From Legionellaceae bacterium (GTDB lineage Bacteria > Pseudomonadota > Gammaproteobacteria > Legionellales > Legionellaceae): a DNA stretch of 62,284 nucleotides. This document shows, piece by piece, positions 46,359-56,914 of this stretch. A program made the translations under genes and the position numbers. The stretch lies in contig JARGNP010000013.1 of NCBI GenBank assembly GCA_029210265.1, positions 1-62,284 on the forward strand. The letters run 5' to 3'. The notes beneath the pieces were generated by a model. The model made no database searches and had not been told where the DNA came from. It saw only the letters and a program-made list of their open reading frames with translations. Positions within the stretch are counted from its first letter, which is position 1; each line of letters begins with the position of its first letter.

Positions 46359-47966
46359 ATGACCGCAATCACCACTGAATTAAATGCTGCCAGCGCATCG
46401 TTTAAAGCTAACCAAGCTCACATGGATGCGCTGGTTGAAAACTTAAACCACACCCACAAAAAACTTACCGAAGGCGGCAACGCACGCGCACGCGATCGCC
46501 ACCAAAAACACGGAAAATTACTGCCTCGTGCACGTTTGCAGCACTTACTGGATCCCGGCAGCTCTTTTTTAGAGCTTTCTCTGCTTGCCGCCTATGAGGT
46601 CTATGAAGATGATGTTCCTGCTGCAGGTCTGATTACAGGCATAGGGCAAGTCAGTGGCGAAACATGCATGATTGTGATCAACGACGCAACGGTTAAAGGC
46701 GGAACGTATTATCCATTGACCGTCAAAAAACACCTACGTGCACAAGCAATCGCTGAAGCGAACCACCTGCCCTGTCTTTACTTGGTTGATTCGGGCGGTG
46801 CATTTTTACCGATGCAAGATGAGGTGTTTCCCGATAAAGAACATTTTGGTCGTATATTTTTTAATCAAGCCCGACTATCAGCCAAAAATATTCCTCAGAT
46901 TGCCGTGGTGATGGGCTCATGCACAGCGGGTGGTGCCTATGTGCCCGCCATGGCTGATGAATCGGTGATGGTTCGCGAACAAGCCACGATTTTCTTAGGC
47001 GGCCCTCCACTCGTAAAAGCTGCAACAGGCGAAGTGATTTCAGCTGAAGCCTTAGGTGGTGCCGAGGTGCATTGCCGCGCGTCTGGTACAGCAGATCATT
47101 ATGCCGAAAACGACATCGATGCCCTGAACACAGCCCGCACCATTGTAAGCCACCTCAATCGTTCTAAAGTACACACGCCCAATCGTATAGAAAGCCAACC
47201 ACCTCTTTATTCAGAAGATGAATTGCACGGCGTGGTTCCAACCGATGCACGCAAACCGTTTGATGTCCGCGAAGTGATTGCACGTATTGTTGATGGCTCC
47301 GTGTTTGATGAATTCAAAGCGTTGTATGGCTCAACCCTGGTGTGTGGTTTTGCGCATTTATACGGCCATCCCGTAGGTATTATTGCGAACAACGGCATTT
47401 TATTTTCTGAGAGCGCACTCAAAGGCACCCATTTTATTGAGCTCTGCTCACAGCGTAATATTCCCTTGATTTTTTTACAAAATATCACGGGCTTTATGGT
47501 TGGCAGTAAATACGAGAGCGAAGGTATTGCTAAGCACGGGGCAAAACTTGTGATGGCTGTGGCTAATACTGCCGTTCCAAAATTCACCGTGATTATCGGT
47601 GGAAGCTTTGGGGCAGGAAACTATGCCATGTGTGGACGCGCTTATGACCCTCGCTTTTTATGGGTTTGGCCTAATGCACGTATTTCTGTCATGGGTGGTG
47701 AGCAAGCTGCTAACGTGTTAGCTCAAGTCAACCGAGAGAAATATGCCAAACAAGGCAAAGACTGGTCAGCTGACGACGAAGAAGCGTTTAAAACATCTCT
47801 GCGTGAGCAATATGAGCACCAGGGTCATCCTTATTATGCCAGCGCTCGATTATGGGACGATGGCGTGATTGCACCACGTGATACACGTAAAGTCTTAGGA
47901 CTTAGTTTGAACGCAGCACTTCACGCACCAAGTCAACCCTCAGCGTTTGGTGTTTTTCGAATGTAA
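46359..47966 (+). CDS. liuB: Methylcrotonyl-CoA carboxylase, carboxyltransferase (beta) subunit
   Basis: The subunit transfers CO2 from biotin to 3-methylcrotonyl-CoA. The 535-residue carboxyltransferase has [17 protein letters not shown], the [14 protein letters not shown] oxyanion region, and [11 protein letters not shown] with [11 protein letters not shown] in the C-terminal half, all as in MCC beta subunits. ATG 46359 has GAGG eight bases upstream. Its partner is encoded two genes on. Confidence 0.95.
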   Translation: MTAITTELNAASASFKANQAHMDALVENLNHTHKKLTEGGNARARDRHQKHGKLLPRARLQHLLDPGSSFLELSLLAAYEVYEDDVPAAGLITGIGQVSGETCMIVINDATVKGGTYYPLTVKKHLRAQAIAEANHLPCLYLVDSGGAFLPMQDEVFPDKEHFGRIFFNQARLSAKNIPQIAVVMGSCTAGGAYVPAMADESVMVREQATIFLGGPPLVKAATGEVISAEALGGAEVHCRASGTADHYAENDIDALNTARTIVSHLNRSKVHTPNRIESQPPLYSEDELHGVVPTDARKPFDVREVIARIVDGSVFDEFKALYGSTLVCGFAHLYGHPVGIIANNGILFSESALKGTHFIELCSQRNIPLIFLQNITGFMVGSKYESEGIAKHGAKLVMAVANTAVPKFTVIIGGSFGAGNYAMCGRAYDPRFLWVWPNARISVMGGEQAANVLAQVNREKYAKQGKDWSADDEEAFKTSLREQYEHQGHPYYASARLWDDGVIAPRDTRKVLGLSLNAALHAPSQPSAFGVFRM

Positions 47967-47980
47967 TGGAGCAGATAATC

Positions 47981-48757
47981 ATGCAAGATTTACTGAGTGA
48001 AATGGACGGGCATGTTTTAATTCTCACGTTAAACCGTTTGAGCAAACACAACGCCTTTGATGACCACGTGCTGCGCGCTCTACAAGAACAACTGGACATA
48101 GCTGAAAAAAATCCTGATGTTCGCATTATCATGCTACGCGCTAACGGCCGGCATTTTTCAGCAGGTGCAGATCTTAATTGGATGCAGCGCATGGCCAATT
48201 TTACCGAAGCTGAAAATATTGCTGATGCTAAAATTCTGGCACGCGTTATGGCAAGCTTGTATCACAGCACCAAACCCACCCTTGCTGCGGTCCAAGGCGG
48301 TGCCTTTGGCGGCGGGGCAGGCCTTGTGGCCGCATGTGATATTGCCATCGCAGCAGACACAGCAAATTTTTGCTTTTCTGAAGTTAAGTTAGGTCTGATT
48401 CCAGCCGTAATAAGCCCCTACGTCGTACGCGCCGTTGGCGAACGTGTAGCAGCCCAGCTTTTTATGAGTGCTGAAGTGATGGAGGCCAAATGCGCATTAA
48501 ATTTGGGCCTGATACATCACTGTGTACCCGAAGAAGAGCTGCCTTCGCATGCCCACCTGTATGCACGCCGACTCGCAGCACTTCCTCCCGGAGCCGTCAG
48601 CGCCTCTAAAAAATTAGTCCAACAAGTGGCGAAACACCCAATTAATCAACAACTGGAAGATCTCACCGCAGGTTTGATTGCAAAACAACGCGTATCTGCT
48701 GAAGGACAAAAAGGTCTGCAAGCTTTTTTGAACAAAGAAACCGTCACTTGGGATTAA
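47981..48757 (+). CDS. liuC: Enoyl-CoA hydratase family, probable methylglutaconyl-CoA hydratase
   Basis: The 258-residue crotonase-fold protein has the oxyanion-hole segments GRHFSAGADLNWM and QGGAFGGGAGLVAACDIAIA and the FSEVKLGLIPAVISPYVV block. Position between the two carboxylase subunit genes points to hydration of 3-methylglutaconyl-CoA to HMG-CoA. ATG 47981 has GGAG ten bases upstream; ATG 47966 overlaps the previous stop and would place the GGAG inside the gene. Confidence 0.92.
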   Translation: MQDLLSEMDGHVLILTLNRLSKHNAFDDHVLRALQEQLDIAEKNPDVRIIMLRANGRHFSAGADLNWMQRMANFTEAENIADAKILARVMASLYHSTKPTLAAVQGGAFGGGAGLVAACDIAIAADTANFCFSEVKLGLIPAVISPYVVRAVGERVAAQLFMSAEVMEAKCALNLGLIHHCVPEEELPSHAHLYARRLAALPPGAVSASKKLVQQVAKHPINQQLEDLTAGLIAKQRVSAEGQKGLQAFLNKETVTWD

Positions 48758-48764
48758 GAACACT

Positions 48765-50744
48765 ATGTTTTCAACGCTACTAATTGCTAATCGCGGTGAA
48801 ATTGCCTGCCGCATTATACGAACAGCACAGAAATTTGGCCTACGAACAGTCGCCGTTTATTCAATCGCAGATCGTGACAGCTTGCATGTTCAGATGGCTG
48901 ATGAGGCGGTATATATCGGCGCTGCGGAAGCCGCACAAAGTTATTTAAACATCGATGCGATTATTAACGCAGCAAAGACATCAGGTGCAGAGGCGATTCA
49001 TCCCGGTTACGGCTTTTTATCTGAAAACCCTGAGCTTGCGCGTGCGTGCGCAGCACATGATATTATTTTTGTCGGCCCGCCCGTTGCCGCCATGGAGCTC
49101 ATGGCCTCCAAACAGCGTGCCAAACAATGCCTCGAGAACACCACGGTTCCCCTCACACCTGGCTATCATGGCGCGAGCCAAGATGAAGCTGACTTGCTCA
49201 AAGCCGCGCGTAACATAGGCTTTCCTGTATTTTTAAAAGCAGCATCCGGTGGTGGTGGTAAAGGCATGCGCAGCGTTTCTGACGAAACGCAATTTAAAAA
49301 CGCACTCGCTTCAGCCAAGCGTGAGGCACAGGCAAGTTTTGGTGATGACACCATGCTCATCGAAAAACAAATCATCAACCCGCGTCACGTCGAAGTTCAA
49401 ATCATGAGCGACACCCACGGGAACACCGTGCATCTGTTTGATCGCGATTGCTCCATTCAACGCCGTCATCAAAAAATTATCGAAGAAGCACCTGCACCCA
49501 ACTTATCAAAAAAACTGCGCGCAGCGCTCGCAAACGCAGCCGTCACCACAGCTCAAACAATTGATTATCAAGGCGCTGGTACGGTTGAATTTTTAGTCAC
49601 AGACGATGAGCAGTTTTATTTCATGGAAATGAACACACGCCTGCAAGTCGAGCATCCCGTGACTGAAATGATAACCGGCCTTGATCTTGTTCACTGGCAG
49701 CTTCGTATTGCAGCAGGTGAACCACTGCCTTTGCAACAAGAAAATATCAAAGCTCATGGCCATGCGATTGAATGCCGCGTGTATGCCGAAGACGCTGAGC
49801 AAGGCGGGCTCCCCTCAACAGGTGTATTACGTGTATTTGAAGAGCCTACAGGTCCTGCAATACGTGTAGATACAGGTTTTGTGGATCAAAATACCATCAC
49901 ACGTTTTTACGATCCGATGCTAAGCAAATTGATTGTATGGGGTGAAACTCGTGATGAAGCGTTGCAACGCATGCAACAGGCACTTGCTCATTATCATCTG
50001 GGCGGCGTTAAAACAAATTTATCATTTCTTCAAGCGCTGCTCGCACATCAAGCATTTAAAGCCGTAACGTTTAGCACTGATTTTTTGGATCAAACCAGCA
50101 TCAAACCAAGCAAGTTATCCATCCAGCAGGTGTTATTATTTGCCGCAAGCCATGACTTTCTGGCATCAACTATTCAAGACGAGCCTATATTTAAAGATAC
50201 GTTTTCTTGGCAATCACATGAAAACCTTACCTGGCCTCTTTATTATGAATATGGCGATACTATACACACCGTAAGCCTCACCCCCATCTCAGCACATAGC
50301 TTTATATGGGAGCATGACGATGTACGCTTAACGATACAAGCCGAACGCCTAGGCGAAAAACTCACCATCGATGACGGCACACAAAAGCTTCGCGCTTGGG
50401 TAGATTCCCAAGATATACAATCTATATTTCACACAAATTCTGGCCAGGCAGGCATCACACGTCTGAGCAATCCCATCCGTGCAATACAAAGCAATACCGC
50501 CAACCATGCATTAACTGCGCCTATGCCAGCGGCTATTGTTGCCGTATTAAAAACCATCGGTGATCACGTGAAAGCAGGCGAGGATTTACTAGTACTTGAA
50601 GCCATGAAAATGGAGCATACCATTCGCGCACCTGAAGACGGCCACATAACGGATATATTTTATCCAATAGGGTCACAAGTCGATGAAGGCGTGACGCTGG
50701 TGGCTATTCATCCTTTAGATAAGCCCGATAACGAGGGAGCCTAA
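48765..50744 (+). CDS. liuD: Methylcrotonyl-CoA carboxylase, biotin-carboxylase/carrier (alpha) subunit
   Basis: The 659-residue subunit carboxylates its own biotin with ATP and bicarbonate. N-terminal biotin carboxylase domain: LIANRGEIACRI, GYGFLSENPE, ATP-grasp KAASGGGGKGMR, MNTRLQVEHPVTE. The C-terminal carrier domain has the biotinylation site EAMKMEHT (Lys near 621). Spacing to neighbours is seven bases on each side. Distinguished from acetyl-CoA and propionyl-CoA carboxylase subunits mainly by context. Confidence 0.95.
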   Translation: MFSTLLIANRGEIACRIIRTAQKFGLRTVAVYSIADRDSLHVQMADEAVYIGAAEAAQSYLNIDAIINAAKTSGAEAIHPGYGFLSENPELARACAAHDIIFVGPPVAAMELMASKQRAKQCLENTTVPLTPGYHGASQDEADLLKAARNIGFPVFLKAASGGGGKGMRSVSDETQFKNALASAKREAQASFGDDTMLIEKQIINPRHVEVQIMSDTHGNTVHLFDRDCSIQRRHQKIIEEAPAPNLSKKLRAALANAAVTTAQTIDYQGAGTVEFLVTDDEQFYFMEMNTRLQVEHPVTEMITGLDLVHWQLRIAAGEPLPLQQENIKAHGHAIECRVYAEDAEQGGLPSTGVLRVFEEPTGPAIRVDTGFVDQNTITRFYDPMLSKLIVWGETRDEALQRMQQALAHYHLGGVKTNLSFLQALLAHQAFKAVTFSTDFLDQTSIKPSKLSIQQVLLFAASHDFLASTIQDEPIFKDTFSWQSHENLTWPLYYEYGDTIHTVSLTPISAHSFIWEHDDVRLTIQAERLGEKLTIDDGTQKLRAWVDSQDIQSIFHTNSGQAGITRLSNPIRAIQSNTANHALTAPMPAAIVAVLKTIGDHVKAGEDLLVLEAMKMEHTIRAPEDGHITDIFYPIGSQVDEGVTLVAIHPLDKPDNEGA

Positions 50745-50751
50745 GCTTCGT

Positions 50752-51654
50752 ATGCCTATTCCAGAACGCGTCACCCTGATTGAAGTTGGACCTCGAGATG
50801 GCTTACAAAATGAACCGGTGTTTGTCCCGAGCAAACAAAAAATTGAGCTGATTAATCAACTCAGTCAAACGGGTCTCCAAAACATCGAAGTCACGAGTTT
50901 TGTTTCAGCTAAAGCCGTACCCCAACTGGCGGATAATCTTGACGTATTCAACGCAATAAACAAACCCAAGCATATTCATTATTCAGCACTCGTTCCCAAT
51001 GAACGGGGCATGGAGGATGCCATCCAAGCCGGCATTAAAAACATTGCGCTATTCACGGCCGCAAGTGAATCGTTTAACCAACGCAACATCAACTGCTCTA
51101 TCGCAGAGAGTATCGCACGTTTTAAGCCCGTTATTCATCAAGCAAAAACACATAAGATGCATATTCGCGCCTATATTTCGTGTGTGCTTGGCTGTCCATA
51201 TGAAGGTAGTATCACACCAGCACAGGTTGTCACGGTGGTTAAACAACTCCTAGCTTTAGGTGTTGATGAAATTAGTTTAGGCGACACCATCGGTGTAGGC
51301 ACGCCCAAACAAACCCTTGCCTTACTTGACGCAATCAAACCACTCGTACCGCTTGATAAGCTTGCTATGCACTTTCACGATACCTACGGGCAGGCCATTG
51401 CTAATGTATACGCGGCCTTAACGGCCGGGATTCAACGCTTTGATAGCTCCATAGCCGGCCTCGGTGGCTGCCCTTACGCACAAGGTGCGAGCGGAAACGT
51501 TGCAACCGAAGACGTGTTGTATTTGATGCATGGTCTTGGTATTGAAACAGGCGTTGATATTTTCAAAGTGGTTGCTGCCGGCGATGCTATTTGTAAGCAT
51601 TTAGGACGAAAAAATCAATCCAAAGTCGCAACGGCCTTGCTTGCAAACCGCTAG
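50752..51654 (+). CDS. liuE: Hydroxymethylglutaryl-CoA lyase
   Basis: The lyase splits HMG-CoA into acetyl-CoA and acetoacetate, the last step of leucine catabolism. The 300-residue TIM-barrel protein has EVGPRDGLQNE for metal and substrate, HFHDTYGQA with metal His residues, and the active-site loop GLGGCPYAQGASGNVATEDV with its catalytic Cys. It ends the cluster. Confidence 0.96.
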   Translation: MPIPERVTLIEVGPRDGLQNEPVFVPSKQKIELINQLSQTGLQNIEVTSFVSAKAVPQLADNLDVFNAINKPKHIHYSALVPNERGMEDAIQAGIKNIALFTAASESFNQRNINCSIAESIARFKPVIHQAKTHKMHIRAYISCVLGCPYEGSITPAQVVTVVKQLLALGVDEISLGDTIGVGTPKQTLALLDAIKPLVPLDKLAMHFHDTYGQAIANVYAALTAGIQRFDSSIAGLGGCPYAQGASGNVATEDVLYLMHGLGIETGVDIFKVVAAGDAICKHLGRKNQSKVATALLANR

Positions 51655-51677
51655 CAGTTTAAAGCAATAAAACTGCT
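51653..51677. terminator. Hairpin shared by convergent stops
   Basis: AGCAGTTT at 51653-51660 pairs perfectly with AAACTGCT at 51670-51677. It overlaps the stop codons of both the HMG-CoA lyase and the MATE gene, only four bases apart. No long T-run follows on either strand, so it is a weak terminator candidate. Confidence 0.4.
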
Positions 51678-52966
51678 GGTTCAAAAAGCGCCATGCTACG
51701 AAGCCGCCTCTGCAACGCAACCAGAAGCAATAAACCCCGACTAAACATAAACAAAGAAAATGCTATCCAAAGCCCGGTGTTACCTAAGTTCTTACATAAA
51801 AACACACTGGGGAAATACACAAGGCCGGTCGCACACAGCATGGTGTTACGCATCGGCTTAGACCACGTCGCACCGATAAAAACACCATCCAATAAAAAAC
51901 CACCCACAGATAAAACAGGAAGTGCAATCATCCAGATAAGATACGTATGTGCCGTTGTAATCACATCAGGTAAAGACGTCATTCTTTCAACAATATCTTG
52001 CCCAAAAAGCATATAAACTACAGAAAATAATACTGCGAGCAACAACGATAAATAACCGCATGCTTTAATTGATTCTATAAAATATTTTTGATTATTTGTG
52101 CCGATAGCACGCCCAACCATCACCTCACAGGCAATTGCAAAACCATCCAAACCACACGCCATAAATTGCTGCATACTTAATAAAATAGCATTGGCTGCAA
52201 CAACGCTTGTTCCTAAACGACTGCCTGCTGAAGTAAAATACGTAAACGTCGCCATTAAGCATAACGTGCGTATAAAAATATCTTTATTCAGGTGCAGCAG
52301 ACGCTTGATGGCATTTAAATCAAACAGTGCTGAAGCGCGCGCTGTTTGATTTACAAATTTGGTATAAATTAATTTTAAACCAAATACAAAACCCAGTGTT
52401 TGAGCGCAGATATTTGCAATAGCTAAGCCTTTGATACCCCACTCTAGATAACGCACAAAAATTAAATCTAAACTTATCGCACTAAGATTAATAAGCATGA
52501 GCAAAAACAACGGTACTTTTGTGTTCTGACGTCCAAAAAAATACCCCAAAATAACAAAATTTCCGAGTGTCGCAGGACCTGCATAAATTCTTAAATAAAA
52601 ATAATCATGCAATGCATGCTGAACGGCTAGCGCTGGCTCCATAACCCTGCAGATCAATAAAAATAAAACATATTGTGACGCAATCAAGATAAGCGCAATC
52701 AGACCCGCCGTGAGTAAAGCTCGATATAAAATATTTAAATCTGTAGGATTTTGAGCAACCAGTCCTGTTGTGCTCATACGTAAAAAACCAAAGGCTAAAA
52801 ACAACACATCAAAAACCATACTCCCAATCGCAACAGCCCCTAAGACATGCGCAGGATAATCATGTCCGACAACGGCAATATCAATCATGCCGAGCAATGG
52901 AATGGTTATATTTGAAAGCATCACAGGCCAAGCCAGCTGCCAAATCGATTTAATACTAATCTGCAT
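51659..52966 (-). CDS. MATE family (DinF-type) multidrug exporter
   Basis: The 435-residue protein has about 12 membrane helices and the MATE pattern: WPVMLSNITIPLLGMIDIAVVGH at the N-terminus and IGTNNQKYFIESIKACGY in the second half, with a DGFAIACEVMVGRAIG segment as in DinF. MATE proteins export cations and drugs using Na+ or H+. The substrate is unknown. ATG lacks a clear ribosome binding site. Confidence 0.88.
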   Translation of the reverse strand: MQISIKSIWQLAWPVMLSNITIPLLGMIDIAVVGHDYPAHVLGAVAIGSMVFDVLFLAFGFLRMSTTGLVAQNPTDLNILYRALLTAGLIALILIASQYVLFLLICRVMEPALAVQHALHDYFYLRIYAGPATLGNFVILGYFFGRQNTKVPLFLLMLINLSAISLDLIFVRYLEWGIKGLAIANICAQTLGFVFGLKLIYTKFVNQTARASALFDLNAIKRLLHLNKDIFIRTLCLMATFTYFTSAGSRLGTSVVAANAILLSMQQFMACGLDGFAIACEVMVGRAIGTNNQKYFIESIKACGYLSLLLAVLFSVVYMLFGQDIVERMTSLPDVITTAHTYLIWMIALPVLSVGGFLLDGVFIGATWSKPMRNTMLCATGLVYFPSVFLCKNLGNTGLWIAFSLFMFSRGLLLLVALQRRLRSMALFEPAVLLL

Positions 52967-53098
52967 AATTTATAATTTTTTAGCTTTTATTCGTGCTAAT
53001 TAAAAAAAATATAATTATAACGCGCTTGGACATTGATCATAAGCGTATTGCATACTATTACTTAAGGCACGATTCTTTACCTTAATAAATATTATATT

Positions 53099-54313
53099 AT
53101 GCGAGAAGCCTTAAAAACCATCATGTCGCCGCTACTCAGCTTATTTATTTTTGCGCTTTGCAGTGGCTTTTTTTTGACGTTTTTATCGCTCACCATGAAT
53201 GCTCATGACGAATCACCGTTAATGATTGGTGCCATGACCGGAATATTTTATGCTGGTCTTGTGTGTGGTTCGTTTCGAATCGAATCTTTTATTACGCGTG
53301 TTGGACATATTCGAGCGTTTTCAACGTTTGCTTCGTTACTTGCTGTTATTAGTTTATTACACGGTATTTTTTATAACATGCCATTGTGGTTTGTGCTTCG
53401 TTTTATTACAGGATTTGGTACTGCAGGTATTTTTGTTGTAATTGAAAGCTGGTTTTTATGCGGTACCACCGCATCGGTACGAGGTCGTATGCTGTCGCTT
53501 TATATGATCACGTTTTATGCTGCAGAAGCTCTGGGTCAGCTTTTGATTAATCTTGGGACAGGCAATACCCTGCTGTTATATAGCCTTGCGGCCATGCTTT
53601 GTTCGCTGTCGGTTATACCTCTGTCCATGACGCGCACATCTACACCTGAGTTTACCGAAGCTTCAAGCATGAGTTTAATCACACTTTGTAAACAAACGAC
53701 TTCAAGTGTGTTTGGATGTTTTTTTGCAGGCATGATTTTAAGTGCGACCTATGCCCTGCTTCCTATTTTATGCTCAGAGATTTATGATAATCGATCGCAG
53801 GTATCTGTTTTTATGTTTTGCTTTATTATGGGAGGCATGCTGCTCCAATACCCTGTCGGACAATTTTCAGACCGCATCGATCGACGCCTTACCGTGATTA
53901 TTGTTTGTTTGTTCGCGATTATTTGCTCTGTTTTGCTCATGTATTATATTCAATCTTATTATGTATCACTCCTGCTCATCACACTATTTGGAGGGTTTGC
54001 TACCACCATATACCCCGTATGCATCAGTTATGCATGTGATACCCTCGACACACACAACATCGTTGCAGGCATTCAGGGCTTATTGCTTTCTTACAGCATT
54101 GGCTCCATGCTCGGTCCTTTTGTCGCACCGCTTTTCATGCATGACTTAAATGAAACCAACGTTTTTATTTATTTTATTATTATTTTCGGGCTAACAGCGA
54201 TGCTGTTCGTATGGCGTAAAACACAAACAAAAGCTCCTCCTCAAGAAGAACCGTTTCAACTCATGCGGCAAACAACACCCGTCATGGCCAATATTGATCC
54301 CAGAGCTGAGTGA
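53099..54313 (+). CDS. MFS transporter
   Basis: The 404-residue protein has about 12 membrane helices. MFS features are the loop RVGHIRAFS after helix 2, RFITGFGTAGIFVVIESWF in helix 4 (similar to YcaD-type carriers), and QYPVGQFSDRIDRR between helices 6 and 8. Substrate unknown. It is divergent from the MATE gene across a 132-base AT-rich gap; no clear ribosome binding site. Confidence 0.88.
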   Translation: MREALKTIMSPLLSLFIFALCSGFFLTFLSLTMNAHDESPLMIGAMTGIFYAGLVCGSFRIESFITRVGHIRAFSTFASLLAVISLLHGIFYNMPLWFVLRFITGFGTAGIFVVIESWFLCGTTASVRGRMLSLYMITFYAAEALGQLLINLGTGNTLLLYSLAAMLCSLSVIPLSMTRTSTPEFTEASSMSLITLCKQTTSSVFGCFFAGMILSATYALLPILCSEIYDNRSQVSVFMFCFIMGGMLLQYPVGQFSDRIDRRLTVIIVCLFAIICSVLLMYYIQSYYVSLLLITLFGGFATTIYPVCISYACDTLDTHNIVAGIQGLLLSYSIGSMLGPFVAPLFMHDLNETNVFIYFIIIFGLTAMLFVWRKTQTKAPPQEEPFQLMRQTTPVMANIDPRAE

Positions 54314-54482
54314 AATATCTGAAACACCTCAAATAGAGCGCCATACCACGCTTTGACGAGCTATATCTGCCGATATGCTTTTTTGTGACGCATATTTAGA
54401 TTTGCTTTTTAGGTAAATTTGTTTTATTTGTAAAATAAGAGTAAAGAAAATAGCTGTTCATGGATTATTCAGGAGAACACCC

Positions 54483-56813
54483 ATGTTACTTTTCAATCTA
54501 TTTTTACGACTTCATTCTCAAGCGCCCATGCCCCTCATCACGGAAGCAGAGCTTGAACAGCTATCAAGTCAAATGCTCACCCAAGAAGATCTTGCCTTCG
54601 CATATAAAAAAATAACCGCGGCTTATCGCGAAGCGCCCGCACAGCGCGAAGCCTACGATGCTTTTTTAACACATTGTCAGAATACTTTAGGTACTCAGAG
54701 CCGAGCAGCTATACTGCCACTGGTCATCGATTATTTGGCAGAGCTCAAAGCATCCCCCAAAGAAACGAATACACACATCCAGATTATCCTAACGCTATTT
54801 AATATTCACCTACATGAACAAACAAACGCGCTCGGTATTCTAGCCTTAGGGCGATGCTATATTGATCAACCCAAAGCGTTTGCAGCTTTTATTCAATGGC
54901 TGATGCAACGCCATGTGAGCTCAGATGAGATATTGCAGGCGCATCTATTACAAGATTATTTTAGATATCACTTATATAGCTTAAGCACATCCAATAATCC
55001 GATTGAACGGCTTTATGCGCTATTAAATTCTCATGAAAACACAAGAACGCTTGTAAAAAAAGCAATACAAACACGCTGCCCTGAAGAAGGCCTCGCAAGC
55101 TACGCGCTCGATGGAACGGTTCATGACCCCGCCATTAGAAAACTGGATAATCCGGCGCTGAAACGACCCAAAATCGAATTTACACCGACAGAACATCATG
55201 TAAAATCCTTACATCGCGTCTTCGGAATACCGTTTCTGATGAACGCATTACAAGCGGCTTATGAGGATAAATACCACGCCCTGCCCGTCCCTGTATTGCT
55301 CGCCTTGTTTAACGGCGCGCATATCACACATCAGGACTTTAGCTTGCTGCTGCAACATCTTCGGGAACATGAGTATTTAAAAAAAACGCTCGCAGGCCTA
55401 TTGCTTGATACTACTTTGGATGAACTGATTGAGGCACGTATCAATGGTATTCCAAGCCTTATTTTATATTCAGAATATTTGACACAAAAAATTAGCCGGG
55501 AAGATGATTTTTCAACCTATATTCATGACATCAAACAAGCCAGTACATCGCACCTGGATCTAATTGCTGATCTGTCTGCGCTTTTACATCGATTTGAAAA
55601 ACGTAATAAATCTCATGCACTGCTAGCTTTCACGCATCTTTTCGAACATGTTCTGGAGCATCCAGAGGTTTTGGATGACGACATTTTACTACGCCAGCTA
55701 CGTAAATATAAACCCGCAAAAGCACAACTTATCGCACACAGCATTTGGCTAGAAAATAATTTTAACAGCTTTATTCATGCGCATACCAACACATCGATAG
55801 AAGCGTTTGATTACATTTCTATCGAAGACATGTGGCGCGCAGTACATATTAAACTGAGTACGCTCCAAGTCATCGAAGATATACCTAATATCTTTCCACA
55901 AGATAAATATCAATTACAGTGCCGTCTTCTTAAAGCTTATCTACCACAATTAGATCAAGATTATACGCTTGATGATTTTATAGAACGGCTTGATATAGAA
56001 CCTAGATTTCATGAGCATGATGTGACGCCCTATGAACGCCTTCTTATCGAAATATTGGTAAGTATAGATGATGCAAACTTGCGTTCCAATATTATTAACC
56101 GCTTAGACACAAACATCCCCCAGGAACGCCCGTGGCATAACGTACACATCAATGATAACTCACTCTACATGCAGGCAGCACATCACGGCAATATTTCACT
56201 TATCATGTGGCTTAGAGAGCAGTATGTAAAACAGCCCGAATCCTCTGAACACATGACGCATGAGGCCGCGTATTTAGGTCATTGGCCGCTGGTACACTAT
56301 CTTCATCAAACATCAAATATTCATCAACCCTTAGTTGATAAACTGCTCAAGCTTGCCGTAGAACAAAATGCTTACAACGCGATTCTTCCACTTTGGAATG
56401 GTACAAAATCACCTCGTCTTGGTGTGGTTGAAAAATGTTTTAATCTTGCTGTCGACGAAGGTCGTATTAATTGTGTTAAAGCTTTACTTGCATGCCCTTT
56501 GCCACCTTGTGATGCCGTGATTGCAAAAGGTTATCGAAAAGCAATCAAAACACATCAAACAAACATCATCTATACGCTCATGGAGACCGCAACATCAGGT
56601 CATCACCCTTGTTTAAACAAAGCCATCAAGCAAGAAAAAAATATCAAAAAATTACCACGCATAAAAGGTACAAAGTCATGTAGCAGTTTCATTCATCCGT
56701 GCTCTCCAACAAGCGAGCACGAAGCCCTAGCACAACATGGGCTTTTCAAGTATAAAATAGACGCGTCACGCTCATGCAGCAACCTCGTTTTACCACCGGT
56801 TTCTTCACGATAA
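54483..56813 (+). CDS. Large helical protein with C-terminal ankyrin-like repeats
   Basis: The 776-residue protein has no signal peptide. Most of it (about 20-540) is predicted helical without a recognised domain. About 555-690 reads as degenerate ankyrin-type repeats: NSLYMQAAHHGNISLIMWLRE, THEAAYLGHWPLVHYLHQ and NLAVDEGRINCVKALLAC. The tail has two related short motifs (KSCSSFIHP and RSCSNLVLPP). AGGAG precedes the ATG. Such proteins are frequent Legionella and Coxiella effectors; secretion is inference. Confidence 0.75.
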   Translation: MLLFNLFLRLHSQAPMPLITEAELEQLSSQMLTQEDLAFAYKKITAAYREAPAQREAYDAFLTHCQNTLGTQSRAAILPLVIDYLAELKASPKETNTHIQIILTLFNIHLHEQTNALGILALGRCYIDQPKAFAAFIQWLMQRHVSSDEILQAHLLQDYFRYHLYSLSTSNNPIERLYALLNSHENTRTLVKKAIQTRCPEEGLASYALDGTVHDPAIRKLDNPALKRPKIEFTPTEHHVKSLHRVFGIPFLMNALQAAYEDKYHALPVPVLLALFNGAHITHQDFSLLLQHLREHEYLKKTLAGLLLDTTLDELIEARINGIPSLILYSEYLTQKISREDDFSTYIHDIKQASTSHLDLIADLSALLHRFEKRNKSHALLAFTHLFEHVLEHPEVLDDDILLRQLRKYKPAKAQLIAHSIWLENNFNSFIHAHTNTSIEAFDYISIEDMWRAVHIKLSTLQVIEDIPNIFPQDKYQLQCRLLKAYLPQLDQDYTLDDFIERLDIEPRFHEHDVTPYERLLIEILVSIDDANLRSNIINRLDTNIPQERPWHNVHINDNSLYMQAAHHGNISLIMWLREQYVKQPESSEHMTHEAAYLGHWPLVHYLHQTSNIHQPLVDKLLKLAVEQNAYNAILPLWNGTKSPRLGVVEKCFNLAVDEGRINCVKALLACPLPPCDAVIAKGYRKAIKTHQTNIIYTLMETATSGHHPCLNKAIKQEKNIKKLPRIKGTKSCSSFIHPCSPTSEHEALAQHGLFKYKIDASRSCSNLVLPPVSSR

Positions 56814-56914
56814 ATGTGCAAGGTGATTTTGGAGCTTAGCTTGACATCAAAGCAACCCCACTTTAGGATCCAGACTTCTGATTCAATCAAGCTCCGGCTT
56901 CTGGAAACACCTTC

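Noticed and set aside
54363-54385. Terminator after the MFS gene
   Set aside because: Only a five-base-pair AT-rich stem before the T-run; too weak to support.
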